A DNA stretch of 64,000 bases. It comes from Cordia subcordata. Taxonomy: Eukaryota; Streptophyta; Magnoliopsida; Boraginales; Cordiaceae. Below the pieces are notes generated by a model that saw only the letters and a list, made by a program, of their open reading frames with translations, did no database searches and was not told the DNA's origin. Below are positions 11,266 through 23,474 of the stretch, piece by piece; the first letter of the stretch is position 1, and every line of letters starts with the position of its first letter. Where the stretch lies: contig JAPTOF010000007.1 of assembly GCA_028554755.1 (NCBI GenBank), positions 3,938,001 through 4,002,000 of the forward strand. Reading direction: 5' to 3'. A program made the position numbers and the translations under genes.

Positions 11266-11689
11266 CTTTTGTTGTTGTTGTCAATTTTTTTTTAAAATTA
11301 TTATTTCATATTATTCTGAAATATTTAATTAATTTATGCTCGATTTTGTCGTAAAAGATAGTCAACTTAATTCTTATTATTTAGAAATATTTATATTAGT
11401 TAGTACTTAATGATTTAAATAAGTAATCATTTTTAACTCTTTTTTTTTTAAATAACTTGCAATTGATTTGATTAATTTTGTGAAATATTGATAAGTAGTA
11501 TGAATATTTTTAACAGCAGAGAACATAATTTGACTATCTTTATGCAATGTTAGATATTAATATATAGTGTGAGATTATAAGATAATTCAAGTGGTTAAAA
11601 TTATCCTTCCCTTCCCCCCTAGGAGTGAGGTAGGGCTGGGGCTGTAAGTTAAAAAATATATTAATACATATATACATATGTAGACGGAG

Positions 11690-12095
11690 ATTAAATTAAA
11701 ATCGAGTGAGAACAATGAAAACTTACAGTAAAATTAACCAACCAAAAGTCAATGACCACAGAAGAATTCCCACATGCAGAGATATATATGTAGATTATCA
11801 TAAATTATTGCATTTCATGATCACGATGTTGTTGAATCATATGTGACGCCCAAATCAATCGTTTGGTGCTCGGGAGGATGTTGTTATGTGGTGAAAAATT
11901 ATGGGGTGGATTAATGTTTTGTGCTGAAGCTTTTGATAATGGTCATCATATGAAGGTGCCTAGCTGGGCAATGCTCTTAGCCATTAAAGTCCAGCCAAAT
12001 TTGCAATTGGCCATGGTTAATATTCCTTTAGTGCTCCATACAGAGGGCTTTAATTCTATCACCAAGGAGAAAAATAAAATCCAAGTTGTTTGGTT
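11690..12095 (-). promoter_or_regulatory. Far-upstream block of unit A
   Basis: It corresponds to the sequences upstream of promoters C, E and F, with CCAAAAGTCAATGACCACAG, CACATGCAGA, GCATTTCATGATCACGATGTT and GTGGTGAAAAATTATGG (compare 47,700-47,960 and 39,355-39,660). A 119-codon open frame (11,863-12,222) crosses this block and then runs into a dinucleotide repeat. I do not regard it as a gene. Confidence 0.55.
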
Positions 12096-12119
12096 ATTTG
12101 GCCCACTTTTCTCTCAGAT

Positions 12120-12123
<4 letters not shown>

Positions 12124-12162
<39 letters not shown>

Positions 12163-12251
12163 ATGTATATGTATATGTATATATGTATTTGTATATGTAT
12201 ATATGTATTTGTATATGTATAGATGTATATGTATATATGTATATGTATATA
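12124..12251. repeat. (TA)n / (TATGTA)n microsatellite
   Basis: An uninterrupted TA tract of about 30 bp is followed by about 90 bp of TATGTA and TATATGTATTTG variants. The same position next to units C and F also carries an AT tract, which suggests a microsatellite inherited with the unit. Confidence 0.95.
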
Positions 12252-12569
12252 GTTACAAATTCAGACCAATTTTGAAGACAAGTAAAAGTTCAATAAAGGT
12301 AAAAGACAAGAATCCAAATCCTTATAGGGTTGAGATTGTTGTTCGTTATAAATTTGGATGTTTTAGTTTCTTGTTAGTAGCTGTTGAAATACATCTAGAT
12401 AGCATAATGTGTAGCACTAATTAATTATATTTAAAATAACGATTTAGATTCCCTTATTAGATTATATTGTTTACTAATTAAAATTTCTATTTTAGTCGAC
12501 AAGCTGAGTTTTAAATAAGTTCATTATTTTGTTTTTTTAATAGAAAGAAAGTTATATATTAAGATTTTG

Positions 12570-12942
12570 GTAGAATGCCATTTACTCCTATAAGTTTTTC
12601 TTAAATTTCCAAGTCTACCATGAAGTTTAAATTTTACTCGTTTTCCAGCATGACATCACACTCTGCCAAACAATGCCTTGTATTCAATGATATTTTGTCA
12701 TTTTTATCTTTTTTTTTATTTATTGAATGATTTAATTATTCCTATTATTTTTGTTTTTGTTTCATTTTTTAAATATTAGCTTATTGTGGTAAAGTTATTA
12801 TTCTATTTTGGTTTATACAAATATCTATATTTGCATAAAAATATTTCAACTAAATTTAATATTTACTTAATTTAATGTCTAACACAAATTTTATACAATG
12901 AAGTTTTCATTTTTTTTATAATTTTAAAAGTTAGTTCACATC

Positions 12943-12986
<44 letters not shown>

Positions 12987-13515
12987 CTAAGTGAAAACAT
13001 TTAACTCTATTTAAAATGTATATAAATATGTTGAGAAAATAGACTTTAAATTGAATCTAATTTTTTCTTTAACCTCATGGGTAATTTTTTTTTTTTTGGT
13101 CAATATACTATTATGTATATCTTGTCATATTTTGAAACTAAAATCTTGTGTTCTGTTTAATTGTAGATTTTTGTTGAATGATTCTATTAAATTATTCTAT
13201 ATTTTTTACTTTAATAAATAAATAGATAAGAAATCAATTAAAGTAAAAGTAGCATTTTATGAATAAATTATTTTTTACCTTTTATATTTGAAATTGAAAA
13301 TTTTTGTCATTTGCAAATTAATCATAATTTTTTTTGTTGAATAATTTTATCTAATGATTTTGTTTTTTATTTTAATAAATACATTCAAAACACTTTTAAA
13401 ATAAGTGTTTGTTTGGTAGAGTTTGATGACATGGGGAATATGGGTAAAATTTTAACTTCATGTGAAATTTTGAGATTTGAGCTAAAACTCATGGGGAAAA
13501 TGGCATTTACCCTTA
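12570..13515. mobile_element. Inverted-repeat (foldback-like) element, AT-rich core
   Basis: The left arm (12,573-12,680) has AATGCCATTTACTCCTATAA, TACCATGAAGTTTAAATTTT and CATGACATCACACTCTGCCA. The right arm (13,405-13,515) inverts to GGTAAATGCCATTTTCCCCA, CATGAAGTTAAAATTTTACC and CATGTCATCAAACTCTACCA. The arms are about 100 bp and the core has no gene. A (TA)n tract fills 12,947-12,982. The right-arm type recurs at about 25,130-25,215. Confidence 0.75.
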
Positions 13516-14584
13516 AGATTTAGCACATAGTGTTCCTTTCCCTTGTTAGAGCCACCATTGGCGCAAATTATGCACTACTCCCTCATTAAGGTGGTCTCGC
13601 ACGCATTATGCTCCCTTATTAAAAGTGTATAACATGCGCTAAAAAAAAGCTCATAGCATCAAACGCACGCAGAGTGAATCTCTTCTCTCTCCTCTTCGTT
13701 CTCTCTCTTCATTCTTCTCTCTCATCACCTCTTTCTCTTCTTCTCCTCTTTTCTTCTCTATTTCACCAGTAACACCACAGGTTATCTCACGCCAAATGAA
13801 GGCCATCATAAAATTTGACTTTCTTCCCTGATCGTAGCAATGTGCACCAAGTTCAAAAAAACCTCCTAAGTATCAATTCACCATTAAAACCCCTAGTCTT
13901 TTTCCTCATGCCAGCAAAGATTCCGATATCATCTCACCACGCCGCAACTATCAATCTCTTCCTCTCCTCGTTACAATTCTAACGGTATCTCCCACGCGGT
14001 ATTTGGACGTTTCAATATCAATCCGTCATTAAAGCTCACCTTGACCTTCAAGTATGCATACATGTATATGTGTTTGTGTTTTGTGTCTGTGTGTGTCAGA
14101 GCAGTGAATAAATAGTTCTGGGGTGATGAACAAATATTTTGATGTATATATGAAAGTCAATGGACAAATAGTTGTGAGATAATAAATAAATAATTAGTGA
14201 ACAAATAATTATGAGATAGTGAATAAATAGTTATGAGGTAATGAACAAATAGTTAGTGAACAAATAGTTATAATATAGTGAATATGTATATATATATATA
14301 TATATATATATTCACATACATATGGGTGAACATAATAATTCTTTTTTAGTTTAGTGTTGCGAGAATAGTAGTGCAAACTGTTCACACAACAATAGGTGCA
14401 TAATGCTTCGCAAAAGCACTGTATTGAAAGACCATGATATAAGGTCCCCACCATTGGTGATGCATCTTTTGAATTTACCACACACATTTTTATTTATTCC
14501 CCATATATTGATATTCTTGTCTTTACTTTAATTTCACTTGCATTTATTCATTTTTAGCTTTTAATCATGGGTCTTCAAATGTTG
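13516..14584. other. Pyrimidine-rich tract and short tandem repeats
   Basis: At 13,678-13,765 almost every base on the plus strand is C or T (TCTCTTCTCTCTCC type). At 14,100-14,285 a degenerate unit of about 17-22 bp, GAACAAATAGTTATGAGATA-like, repeats about eight times, followed by a (TA)n run at 14,285-14,312. No gene recognised. Confidence 0.7.
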
Positions 14585-14828
14585 CGCTTGGTTGACAGAA
14601 ATGTAAATAAAGAAAAAGAATTGAACTTGAGCATTTGATTATTGATTTCTTCTGGTACAAGAATGAGCTATATTTATAGCTAAGTAACTACAAGTTAGTT
14701 ACAAGATTCTAACTAAGAATAAGAAATTAAGCTAAGTTGGCAATTCTAAAGACTTGGACAACTGGTAGCCTATCGTTATGTTTGATTACAAGATTAATTT
14801 AAGTTGTTGGCTTCTCCTACTTATCAAA
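14585..14828 (-). repeat. Likely 3' LTR of copia-3
   Basis: On the minus strand it starts TGATAAGTAGGAGAAGCC right after the polypurine tract. It contains a TATA-like box (inverse of TATATTTATAGC, about 14,670-14,681) and fades at about 14,585. The far end is not fixed, because the other LTR is absent. Confidence 0.55.
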
Positions 14829-14879
14829 GCCTCCCCCCCCCCTTCCCCTTCTCCCTCCAAAACCCCAACCAAGCTGAGT

Positions 14880-16460
14880 CTAGGGGAAGCTTAGAAATGA
14901 GAAATTGGTCGGTCAAGATAGATGAAGTTTTGGTTAACAAATTTACAAGTTGCTCAGTAGAAGGAAGAGAATGCTAATTTGTTATTAGCAATTGCTCCCT
15001 GATAAAATGACAATCAAGGTCAAAGTGCTTAGTTATGTTGTATTGGATAAGACTGGCAGCCAAAGCTATTGTTGACTGGTTGTTATACCAAATGACTAGA
15101 AGTGGCACTAAAATAGATGGATCTTGCAAAATATAACTCAACCACTTTTGTTCAACAATTATGGTGGCTAAACTTTTGTACTCAACTTCTGTGTAATATC
15201 TGGAGACTATATTTTCCTCTTAGATGACTAGGATGTGAGATTTTTACCTAAAGAAATTATAAATCCTAAGACTGATCTTCTTGTAAGATCTGAAGCCCAA
15301 TTTGCTTCATCATAGGGCTTGTTTTGATTGGTTTTTTTAATAGCACTTTTTTTTAACAGCTTCTAAAAAATAACTTTTTTTAAAAGCTAAAAATTCTGGC
15401 TTCTAAAAACGTTGTATTGAGCTTATTTTAGAGTTTCAACTTTTTTTTGAAAGCTAAATCAAATAGTTATTGCAAAAATAATGTAACTTTTGAGGAAAAA
15501 AAGTATTTTTTCCTAGAAAACCAATCCAAACAAGCCTAGAGGAAGTTGAGGTCAAGAGACCTTAAGCAAACTATAGTCTTGTAGCAAAGTTCTCTAAATA
15601 TACCTAGCACCCTTTTTAGCAAAAAAGGGAAAAAAAAAAGTGATACTGAGTAGGATAATGCATGAAATGGCATATTGTAAAGCTTTGACTATACTTTTGT
15701 AAAATGATGGACCAAATTATGGTTGATCTTGATTCTTACTACTTAGCACTGGAGTTAATTGGTACAATAGGTTTTGGTGTTGACTTGCATTGCATCATTT
15801 TAACTTTATTTAGTAGATTAATGGCATATTTAGACTGGTGAAGCAAATGCTTCAATGCCTAAGAAGTTAGACAATTTGCCAAGATCTTTGATTGCAAATT
15901 CTTTAGCTATAAGTTCAATAATGTGATTGATTGTAGTAGAAGAAGTGTAAGTTAATATCAAATTATCCACATAGATGAGCATTATGAGCATCTCAATTGA
16001 AGTCTTCTTGACAAATAAATATGTATATATTTTACTACAATGGGAACCTTGCCTTAATAGAAAGCATACAAGAAATTGGTACCAAGCTCTTGGAGCTTGT
16101 TTTAGATCACAAATGGAATTCCTTAATAAACAAACATGATCAGGATAGATCTCACAAATCCCTAAAATTGTTGCATATATACTTTCTCTTGCAAATGGCC
16201 ATGAAGAAAAGCATTAAAAACATCTAACTACTTGATATATCATTGATTATGCAAAGCCAAAGCTAATATAATCCTAATTGTTTGCATTTTAACAACTAGA
16301 TTGAATGCTGCATAGTAGTCCACTATTTGTTCGTAGTGAAATCCTTTGGCTATAAGTTTAGCTTTGTACCTAGCAACTAAACCATCAGCATTTCTTCTGA
16401 TGCTATACACCCATTTGCAACATGTAGGAGGCTTGCATTCAGGCAGAGGAAGAATGAGTA
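14880..16460 (-). pseudogene. copia-3 reverse transcriptase and RNase H
   Basis: In broken minus-strand frames I read CKWVYSI (about 16,400) and LKQAPRAWYQF (about 16,085), both reverse transcriptase motifs, and the RNase H tail HFDLDCHFIREQL (about 15,030-14,990). Many stops and frameshifts are present, and a MITE splits the RNase H part. No functional product is possible. Confidence 0.8.
15316..15536. mobile_element. Small MITE inside copia-3
   Basis: The 221-bp element begins GGCTTGTTTTGATTGGTTTT and ends with the inverse of GGCTTGTTTGGATTGGTTTT. The trinucleotide TAG lies on both sides (15,313-15,315 and 15,537-15,539), a candidate 3-bp target duplication. The termini resemble Tourist-type ends, but TAG is not the usual Tourist target, so the class is open. 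Confidence 0.75.
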
Positions 16461-16696
16461 AAAATGAGAGAATTGAAATGATATCTAGAAGCTTGTTTGC
16501 AGTTTTAAGCTCCTAAAACATTACTTTTTACTAGTCAAGATAGTTAGATTCTTGTTTGTAGTTTTGATGCTTAATGGAAAGAGAAGTAAGAATGAGAGAA
16601 TTGAGATGATATCTAGAAGGTCTAAGGGATCTAGTTTAAGACTTGGTAACCATATGATGCCAAGTAGAAGCCTCTGCAGGTGGAGGATTTTGAGAG

Positions 16697-17998
16697 AATA
16701 GGTGCCGAATTCACCAAAAATAAATTCCTACTTTTTCTTCACTATTTGTGATCGTGATGAGAAGGGTCAAACCCACAAGGATTGGTTTATAAAATATAAT
16801 TTTTATGCTAAGGCAGAAGAACAAGTGAAATACAAGAAAAGGCGGTTAATTAAAATTAAATAAACAATAAATAAAAAACTAAAGATCTAGCCATAGATTA
16901 AAAATAAAGCAAGACAATTAAAGGAGAAGCAAAAGAGTTTAATTGCCTAGCCGAGGGTGTAAATCTTCGTTTAGGCCTACAAATCTGATCTTAGATGCGA
17001 AGATGACTTTCACTTATTTTGATAAACTAATAATGGTTGTTGGTACGGCCTAATAACCTAATTCTTCCTTTCAGTGTTAATAATGGTTTAAACCCCCCAC
17101 AATTTTTCCCACTATCGTCTGATTTATTAGACAGTCTAACCTTTGGAGATGCCCATACGGTCTATCTAAAGATAGCACTATAGCTCTAGAAGGACCTGAT
17201 TTTAAAAGTCGATTCTCTCACTACAATTGCTGAGTTAAATTATATGTTTATACATGAGACCTGGTTACCATTATTATTAGCTTGATTAAATTAATCTATT
17301 TGGCTACCTATCATTAACCAATTGAATAATTGCATGCAAAATTAAACAATTACCAGACAATATTAATTTTTAAATTAGTAAACATGTAAATATCAAAATA
17401 AAGTGAAAGGCGAAAATCATTTAGATCTCACAGATTTTGTAGAACCATAAACTTCGAATTAACCCTAGCCAGAATAAGAGAACTGCCTAGAAAAAAGAAA
17501 AATATTTGTTGGAAAAATAATGAATAAAAGCTTAAATAATTCCTATGTAGTTTCTTGGAGGATTATAGAAAATATCTAATCTGGGAGTTCCTTCAGATAA
17601 GGAAACTCTTTTATTGCTAATGTAAAATAAAAGGTAAATAACCAACATACAATCCTTACCAAAATAATCTACTCAAAAATAGTTTTCTTTCCTACTAGGA
17701 TTGATACATATTTTTGGTCAACAATTCCTCTCTAAGAAATATGCAAAATATCTTTTAATTCTCGGTCAAACTAGTTAATCCCTGCGTAAACTCTGTCGTG
17801 GGCACGTCTAAGGCAACAACATCCTTTTAACAGCTCCAAACATGTCCAAAAGCCTCCTGGATCCATATATAATGCTTCGAGCTCCTTCTTTCAAGTATAA
17901 ACATACAAAAATACATAAAACAATACTAATTAAGAGGCATCCAATTTTAAAATTAAGTGCAAATAACTATGAATTCAATGCTTATTTTGGGCTTATCA
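16697..17998. mobile_element. 1302-bp non-coding insertion in copia-3
   Basis: The copia reading frame is interrupted between the integrase tail (18,004-18,170) and the reverse transcriptase (below 16,690). The intruding DNA is bounded by GAGAG at 16,692-16,696 and 17,999-18,003, a candidate 5-bp target duplication. It contains GGGTCAAACCCACAAGGATT, common in plant non-autonomous LTR elements, and no protein. On the minus strand its first bases are TGATAAGCCC. Confidence 0.65.
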
Positions 17999-18003
17999 GA
18001 GAG

Positions 18004-18745
18004 CTAAAGAACTCTGACACTGGTTGTATGAAAGATTCAAGTTGAAAGAATAAACTAGAAGGAGAAAATGAGAAATAGGATTGAATTGTATGATTGTCAA
18101 GAGGACTAGTATGTTTACTTGAAAAGCTAGAATTAGATCTATAAGAGAAGACAGGTGGAAAAGGGAACAAGGCAGGAGCGATAGGTGTAACAAATGACGA
18201 ATGAGACTAATTTGCAAAAGAAAATTGGTCCTCAAAGAACCTGGCATGCCTTCATGTATAGATCACCTTTTTCTCAATATCATGGCACCTATAGCCTTTT
18301 AAATTAGGAGCATGACCCTCTGAAGACACTGGGTTTAGACCTGAATTGAAATTGATGTTTGGTATATGGTCTAAGCAAGGAAAAATAAAGACAACCAATG
18401 GCTTTTAGGTTGGAATAATATGGTTTCCTAGCATAAAAACACTCATAAGGAGACTTATTGTTAAATACATGCCTAGGGAGTTTGTTTAAGAAATAATTGG
18501 CTGTAGAAAGAGCTTTTAGCTAGAAATTGGTAAGTAAAGAACTTCCAGCTAGAAATTGGTAATAATGAGGCTTGGTGAAGTAAAGTGAGAACTAGTTCTA
18601 CAAAATGCATGTGTTTTGTCTCTATCCTACCATTTTGTTGTGGTGTGCAAGGAGAAGATGGTGGGTGCATTATGCTCAGAGCTTGTAATGTTGAAGCCAT
18701 ACTGCTATTAACAAATTCTAACCCATCGTCAGACATCAAAACCTC
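18004..18745 (-). pseudogene. copia-3 integrase remnant
   Basis: The minus strand reads SDDGLEFVNSSMASTLQALS and CTPQQNGRIETKHMHFVELV (18,740-18,600), the integrase core with its second Asp and the QNG block. It continues with a Ser/Pro-rich integrase tail, FPFPPVFSYRSNSSF (about 18,165). Frames are broken and the N-terminal half is absent. Confidence 0.88.
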
Positions 18746-18795
18746 AATAGAAGTATGAAACTGAGAGGTGATAAATTTAGAGAAGGTTAAAGGCT

Positions 18796-18920
18796 CAAAT
18801 TAGATAACTTATCATCATTTTAAAAGTACATGAGAGTAATGTGGTAAGTTTTAAAACACATAGACTAATTAATAACCTAATTATACAAGCTATAGGGGTA
18901 ACATATATTTTACCTTCCAG
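18796..18920. mobile_element. MITE family M, right-end fragment
   Basis: TTTTAAAAGTACATGAGAGT and GGTAAGTTTTAAAACACATA match the right halves of the copies at 8567 and 10,320. The end inverts to GGTAAAATATATGTTACCCC, matching the left arm of copy 2. Only about 125 bp remains. Confidence 0.65.
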
Positions 18921-19121
18921 AAAACTAATCCAAATACTTACAAAAAATCTTTTTATTTAAAAGAATTATTTTTTCATGTAATAAAACTAATGCAAGTGGG
19001 CCTTAAAGATGTAATCCTTATTGCCAATAGCTACAAGCCACACATTTTAATGTGTGAGACTTAAGTTGAAAAGATGAGAGAAGGATTCAGGCTTTTTGCT
19101 TGCATAGTTAGCTCATAATTT

Positions 19122-21650
19122 TTTTTTACAGGTAAAGTAAGATTTTTTATTTATCGCAAAAGGTGTACAATCAATTCCAAACCCCTCAAATGCTACAAAT
19201 AAAAGCCTATCAACTCAAGGGATATTGAGGGGTTTGAAAAGCAAATCAAACAAAGGGGTCTAAGTCCAAAACAAAAACAATCAAGAAAAAGAAACAATAA
19301 GAATGGCCAAGAGAGAAAATGTGTGGGAAATCAAGCATTCCTTGGGGTGATTAATGGAGGACCAATACCCCTTAGGACCCTACTAGTTTTATCATTATTT
19401 GTCTATAAAGCAACAACAATAGCATCATCATCAAAATGACCTCTAAGAGCTGCAAAGGGGTTTGGTTTGTTGAGCCAAGTGATAGCTTGTTTCTTGCTAG
19501 GGGAAGATGGTCGAGATGGAGAGCAAGGTTGAGAACCTTTATTTGTCTTTTCAAGTGAAATATTGTAATGCTCAGAAGCTTGATACTTGCTATTTGATAC
19601 TGGTTTCTTTCCCATTTCAATCCATTCACTTGGAGTTGCAGTTAAAACTTTTTTGTTATATTCACCATTTTGAACTTGAGCTTTAGCATTCATGGGGCAG
19701 TTTGCATTTCCATGACCAACCATCTTGCAACTAGAACAATAAATAGGCTTCCATGCATACTCTACTTCAACTTCAAAATAAGAACCATCCCTAAATTTGA
19801 TTTGAATTTGTTTCGGGAATTCCTCTTCAAGATTGACTTAAACACAAACTCGAGCAAAAGCTAAACTACATCTTGACTCGGTTAATGCATCCATTTGGAA
19901 TGCCTCACCAATATGTGTTGCAATGTGATTAAGCCCGTCATTTGTCCAAAGACTAAGGGGAACATTTCGGAGCTTGATCTAAAGAGGAACATTTTCACAA
20001 GTGAAATTTATAAAGTGCATGTTTGGTTCCCATTTATGAAGGAGGAGAGGTTGATGCTTTATGTGCCAAAGTTGTTCAAGAATGCTATTGCAATCACTTT
20101 CATTCTCAAATTTGAAAACAAAAAGGCATTTACCATTGGACTTAATCTCAATATGGCCATACTTTTTCCAAGCAAATTCCTCCATATTTAGGATAAGGAA
20201 GAAAGGTGAAGGGGCTCCTAAAAATGCCAAACAATGCAATTTTTCTAATATTTTTCTCTAGCATCAAATGTTTGAGGGGAGATCATCAACAATTCTTTTA
20301 GGGGAAGACTTAAGCTTGAGCGGAGTACCCATATTATCAGCAAACATTCCCTTCCAATTAGATGTAGGAGATTAAGAATTCGAAATGTACCTTGGTTTGG
20401 AGTTGAACTTCCTCCAAGCTTGCACATTTTGGTTTGCAAAGTGGTCTCTGGCCTAATAAACAAATTGATTCATTTTTCGTTGGGGCTCATTTGCATAGTG
20501 CACATACTGATTGGTCTATTGAGAAGAAGGGTTGTCGAGATAGGAAAGAGGGGCATGACCAAGAATTCCTTGTTGATTAAGAGGGAAAGAGTCATTTTGT
20601 TGTGTAGCTTCAAAGCCAAATTTTTCCCCAGGAGAAGAAGAAGTTTTGAATGCAATTTGTATTGGAGTAGTATTATGTGAGGTGGCAAACACATCAACAT
20701 TTGTTGATGAGCCAAATCAGCTTTAAAGGGCAAGCATGAAAATTGTTTAGTAAGAGAAGAAGAGAGGGAAGGGAAATCAAATTCAAATTGCATCAATTTT
20801 GTAGTGGAGGTACCGTAGGGGCTGCCAAGTACACTGTGGGACAAATGTGCTATCAAAGAACCATCGGTTTGACTTCCAAATTGACTGCCACATTCAGAAG
20901 GTGTCGCCAAATTAGAAGCAACATCAAATCTAGCCACATGACCATTGGACAAAGACCGGGCATTGTTTTCCAGCTATAAACATCTTCTTGCACTTGAATT
21001 TGGAGTAAATCTGGTCAAAATTTCAATCTGGGAAGTTTGATTTGAAGGAAAAACATGGTTTCTCGAATCAAAAGAAGCCAAATGAGGTCTACTTTGACCA
21101 GCATATGGAGAAGACATGAGACTTTGTTAAGAAGGAGTTGAGCTCATGGGATTAGAGGAAGAATCCATGGAAGCACAACCAGCCAAGCCATTTCTTGCTT
21201 GACTAGTTCTTGTAAGGCTTTGCATAAGTTGCTGCTTAGAGCTAATGTATTTTTCTTTAAGAAAATTGCCTAATTCAACCGAAATGGGGCGCTCCTTTCT
21301 TGATTCCTCAATTTTTGCATTAAATTCATCCAAGGAAGAAAATGTTGAGCTTGCAAATTCGAAGGGGATGTAGTATCAACCAAGGACATGTGGTCATGAG
21401 TTTTCGGGTAGCCATAGAGAAGATTATGCTCCTTACTTGAGATAGAGCGGTCATCATTTAATTCTTCAAAGAAAACTGATCCTTCAAGTGTAAGAGAACG
21501 ACTTGGACAAACTTCTTTTACTGCTTTTGTTGCTAATCGAGCAGTAACACTAGTTTTGGAAGAGGTGGATTTCTTTTTCAAATCCATGGTGGTTTCAAAA
21601 TGGTGCAAATTTTAAAAGAGAGAAGAGAGCACATAAGCTAGAGAGAGAAG
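19122..21650 (-). mobile_element. LINE-type relic with ORF1 only
   Basis: On the minus strand the order is a Ser/Thr-rich N-terminus beginning MDLKKKSTSSKTSVTARLAT (21,580s), a long low-complexity region, a DUF4283-like domain (20,239-19,979), a CCHC knuckle (about 19,745-19,700) and a tail ending in a short A-run (T-run 19,121-19,129). No endonuclease or reverse transcriptase lies between the knuckle and the A-run, so it is either internally deleted or a non-autonomous form. Its first 370 bp recur at 54,064-54,440. Confidence 0.7.
19403..21608 (-). pseudogene. LINE ORF1 (DUF4283 and zinc knuckle), broken
   Basis: ORF1 of plant L1-type LINEs is an RNA-binding protein. Here the DUF4283-like block reads WKKYGHIEIKSNGKCLFVFK, LEQLWHIKHQPLLLHKWEPN and MHFINFTCENVPL (20,239-19,979). 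The knuckle CSSCKMVGHGNANC (about 19,740-19,700) fits C-x2-C-x4-H-x4-C. Stops and frameshifts split the rest into pieces (21,608-21,270, 20,952-20,470, 20,463-20,245, 19,723-19,403). The N-terminal assignment before the DUF rests on continuity only. Confidence 0.75.
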
Positions 21651-22084
21651 CATTTTGCATCCGGTATTAGTTTGTAATTGTTATTCATGAATTGTAGTGA
21701 ATTTTTCTACAAGTGAGATTATGAATATAAATTAGATGCAATGAAATGGATTCGGATTTTCTTATATCAAATGTTCCCTCATATTGCCAAAGGAAAAATT
21801 TTTAACCACTTACGTATAGATCATATCATCTCAACGATCCATAAAATTCATATAATTTTTCTAAAATACTCTTTCTCCCTCCTAATACCACTTTTTTTTT
21901 TTTTGGTGATTTTCATTATATGAATGATTGAGATGATATTGCCCATGCCTCAATAATGGTTAAGAATTCTCTTGGAGTAAGTAATAATATGAGAGCATCC
22001 AACTTTAAAAAAAAGGGAAAACACCTTAACATTTAGTTGTTTTCACGAGTTTCACTTGTAAGTTTAATGTGTGAGGTCTTAAAA

Positions 22085-22690
22085 AAAATTAATGTATTTA
22101 ACTCCATTTAGGGGCAGCTAGGACAACAGAAGGACTCCGGAATCTTACATCAAGAATGGCCAAGATTGTCGCACCCCTTTCTTGTATCTATTATAAGTAA
22201 TATCTCACTTAATGAGATTAATGTCCTATAGCAATTTCTACAAAACAAAATTTCATAATCGAAAAGCTAAGCTTCAAAATGAATCTGTAATTTGAGGTCT
22301 AGTGATGATTGATCAAACTAAAGACAACCCATTTTAATTGGTGAACAAATGGCATCAACTTAACAAATGAATCCTCTTAAATTTGATTTGGTGATGCTTC
22401 ATTACAAGCTAGTTACGTGACATATATTACACGTTAAATTATCATTATATTAAAGAAAAAAAGAGAAAAACTTGGCAATTTCTAATGACTCGCTTTCGTG
22501 AAATTGTTAAAAGGAATGATTGCGTTATAGATTTTGAGTCATGTTGATATAAACTAAACATCTAACTTCCTATTTATGGAATACATATGGAGTTATTTTC
22601 TTTTCATTCTTTATTTTGGTGGTTATATAATAACTACATGTGGTAGCTTCTTGGAAATGCATGATATTGAAGCTTAGTTATATCAGCAGG
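22085..22690. repeat. Block X, copy 2
   Basis: Nearly collinear with 7721-8305 over its whole length (GGACAACAGAAGGACTCC, CGCTTTCGTGAAATTGTTAA, GGAATACATATGGAGTTATT). It continues into a flank (AGCAGGCTCTCT, TTTGCACATAAATTGTATGG) that is also found at 55,170-55,300 and in outline at 50,470-50,520. Confidence 0.85.
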
Positions 22691-23307
22691 CTCTCTACCC
22701 AAAAAGAAATAATAATAATAAAATAAAATAAAAAAATTTGCACATAAATTGTATGGTTGACTTTGTCATTTTTGAACACGATCGGAAAAATAATTAGTTT
22801 AAAATCGCTAATTAGGTGCTCTTGGAGTTATTATCATATCGTTATTCTTCATTTATTTTCTTTTACTCGTATTAATTTTCGGACAATCTATTTCTTCAGT
22901 TACACTAATTAGGGGTGGGAATCAATTCAAATTTTTAAAATATTGAAATTGGGTGCGGAAAAATATTATCCTGTTGGGTATTAAAAATATAAAACTCAGG
23001 TCGGGTTCTGTGTTTTTCAGATTTGGGTTTTGCTAGTTGTTATTTAAATTAAGTTGTGTTAATTTAGAATAAATTTGAAAATGAATATTTAAAAGTCGAC
23101 AAAAATAAACATAAAAAGTTCCTTTTTTTAACCTTTTGCTTGTAATGAGATTGAACCCACACTAAGCACCCAACCCCCCTCCACTAGATTTTTCTTTAGT
23201 TTTAATAACGAGGAAAGCACGCTTGCCTGTTTTGCAACTGTGCTTAATTTTTTGGCCCATAAATTTAATTTTGGCAAAACATGTCCTTTTTTTTCATTTT
23301 AAAAAAT

Positions 23308-23442
23308 AGGATATAGTGCGCTACCCATTTGTGATTTGTCGAAAGTGCACATTGAGCCCTGTGATTTCAAAACACACACCCAGACCTTTGATGTTTTCTG
23401 AAAGTAAATATGTTTTGATCCCATACATAAATACATACATAC

Positions 23443-23474
<32 letters not shown>

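Larger units (their letters stand above)
14585..18795 (-). mobile_element. Ty1/copia relic (copia-3), carrying two insertions
   Basis: From high to low coordinate, this minus-strand relic holds the integrase core, the integrase tail, reverse transcriptase, RNase H, a G-rich polypurine tract (inverse of CCTCCCCCCCCCCTTCCCC, about 14,830-14,848) and a likely 3' LTR. Gag and the 5' end are missing; it stops near 18,795 against a MITE end. All frames are broken. A 221-bp MITE and a 1302-bp insertion interrupt it. Confidence 0.85.

Noticed and set aside
11863..12222. 119-codon open frame beginning MVLGRMLLCGEKLWGG
   Set aside because: It lies in the non-coding upstream block shared by several units, where other copies have stops, and ends in a TA microsatellite.
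12086..12424. Open frames with long IYIYIY or YVYVY runs
   Set aside because: Translation of the (TA)n/(TATGTA)n microsatellite.
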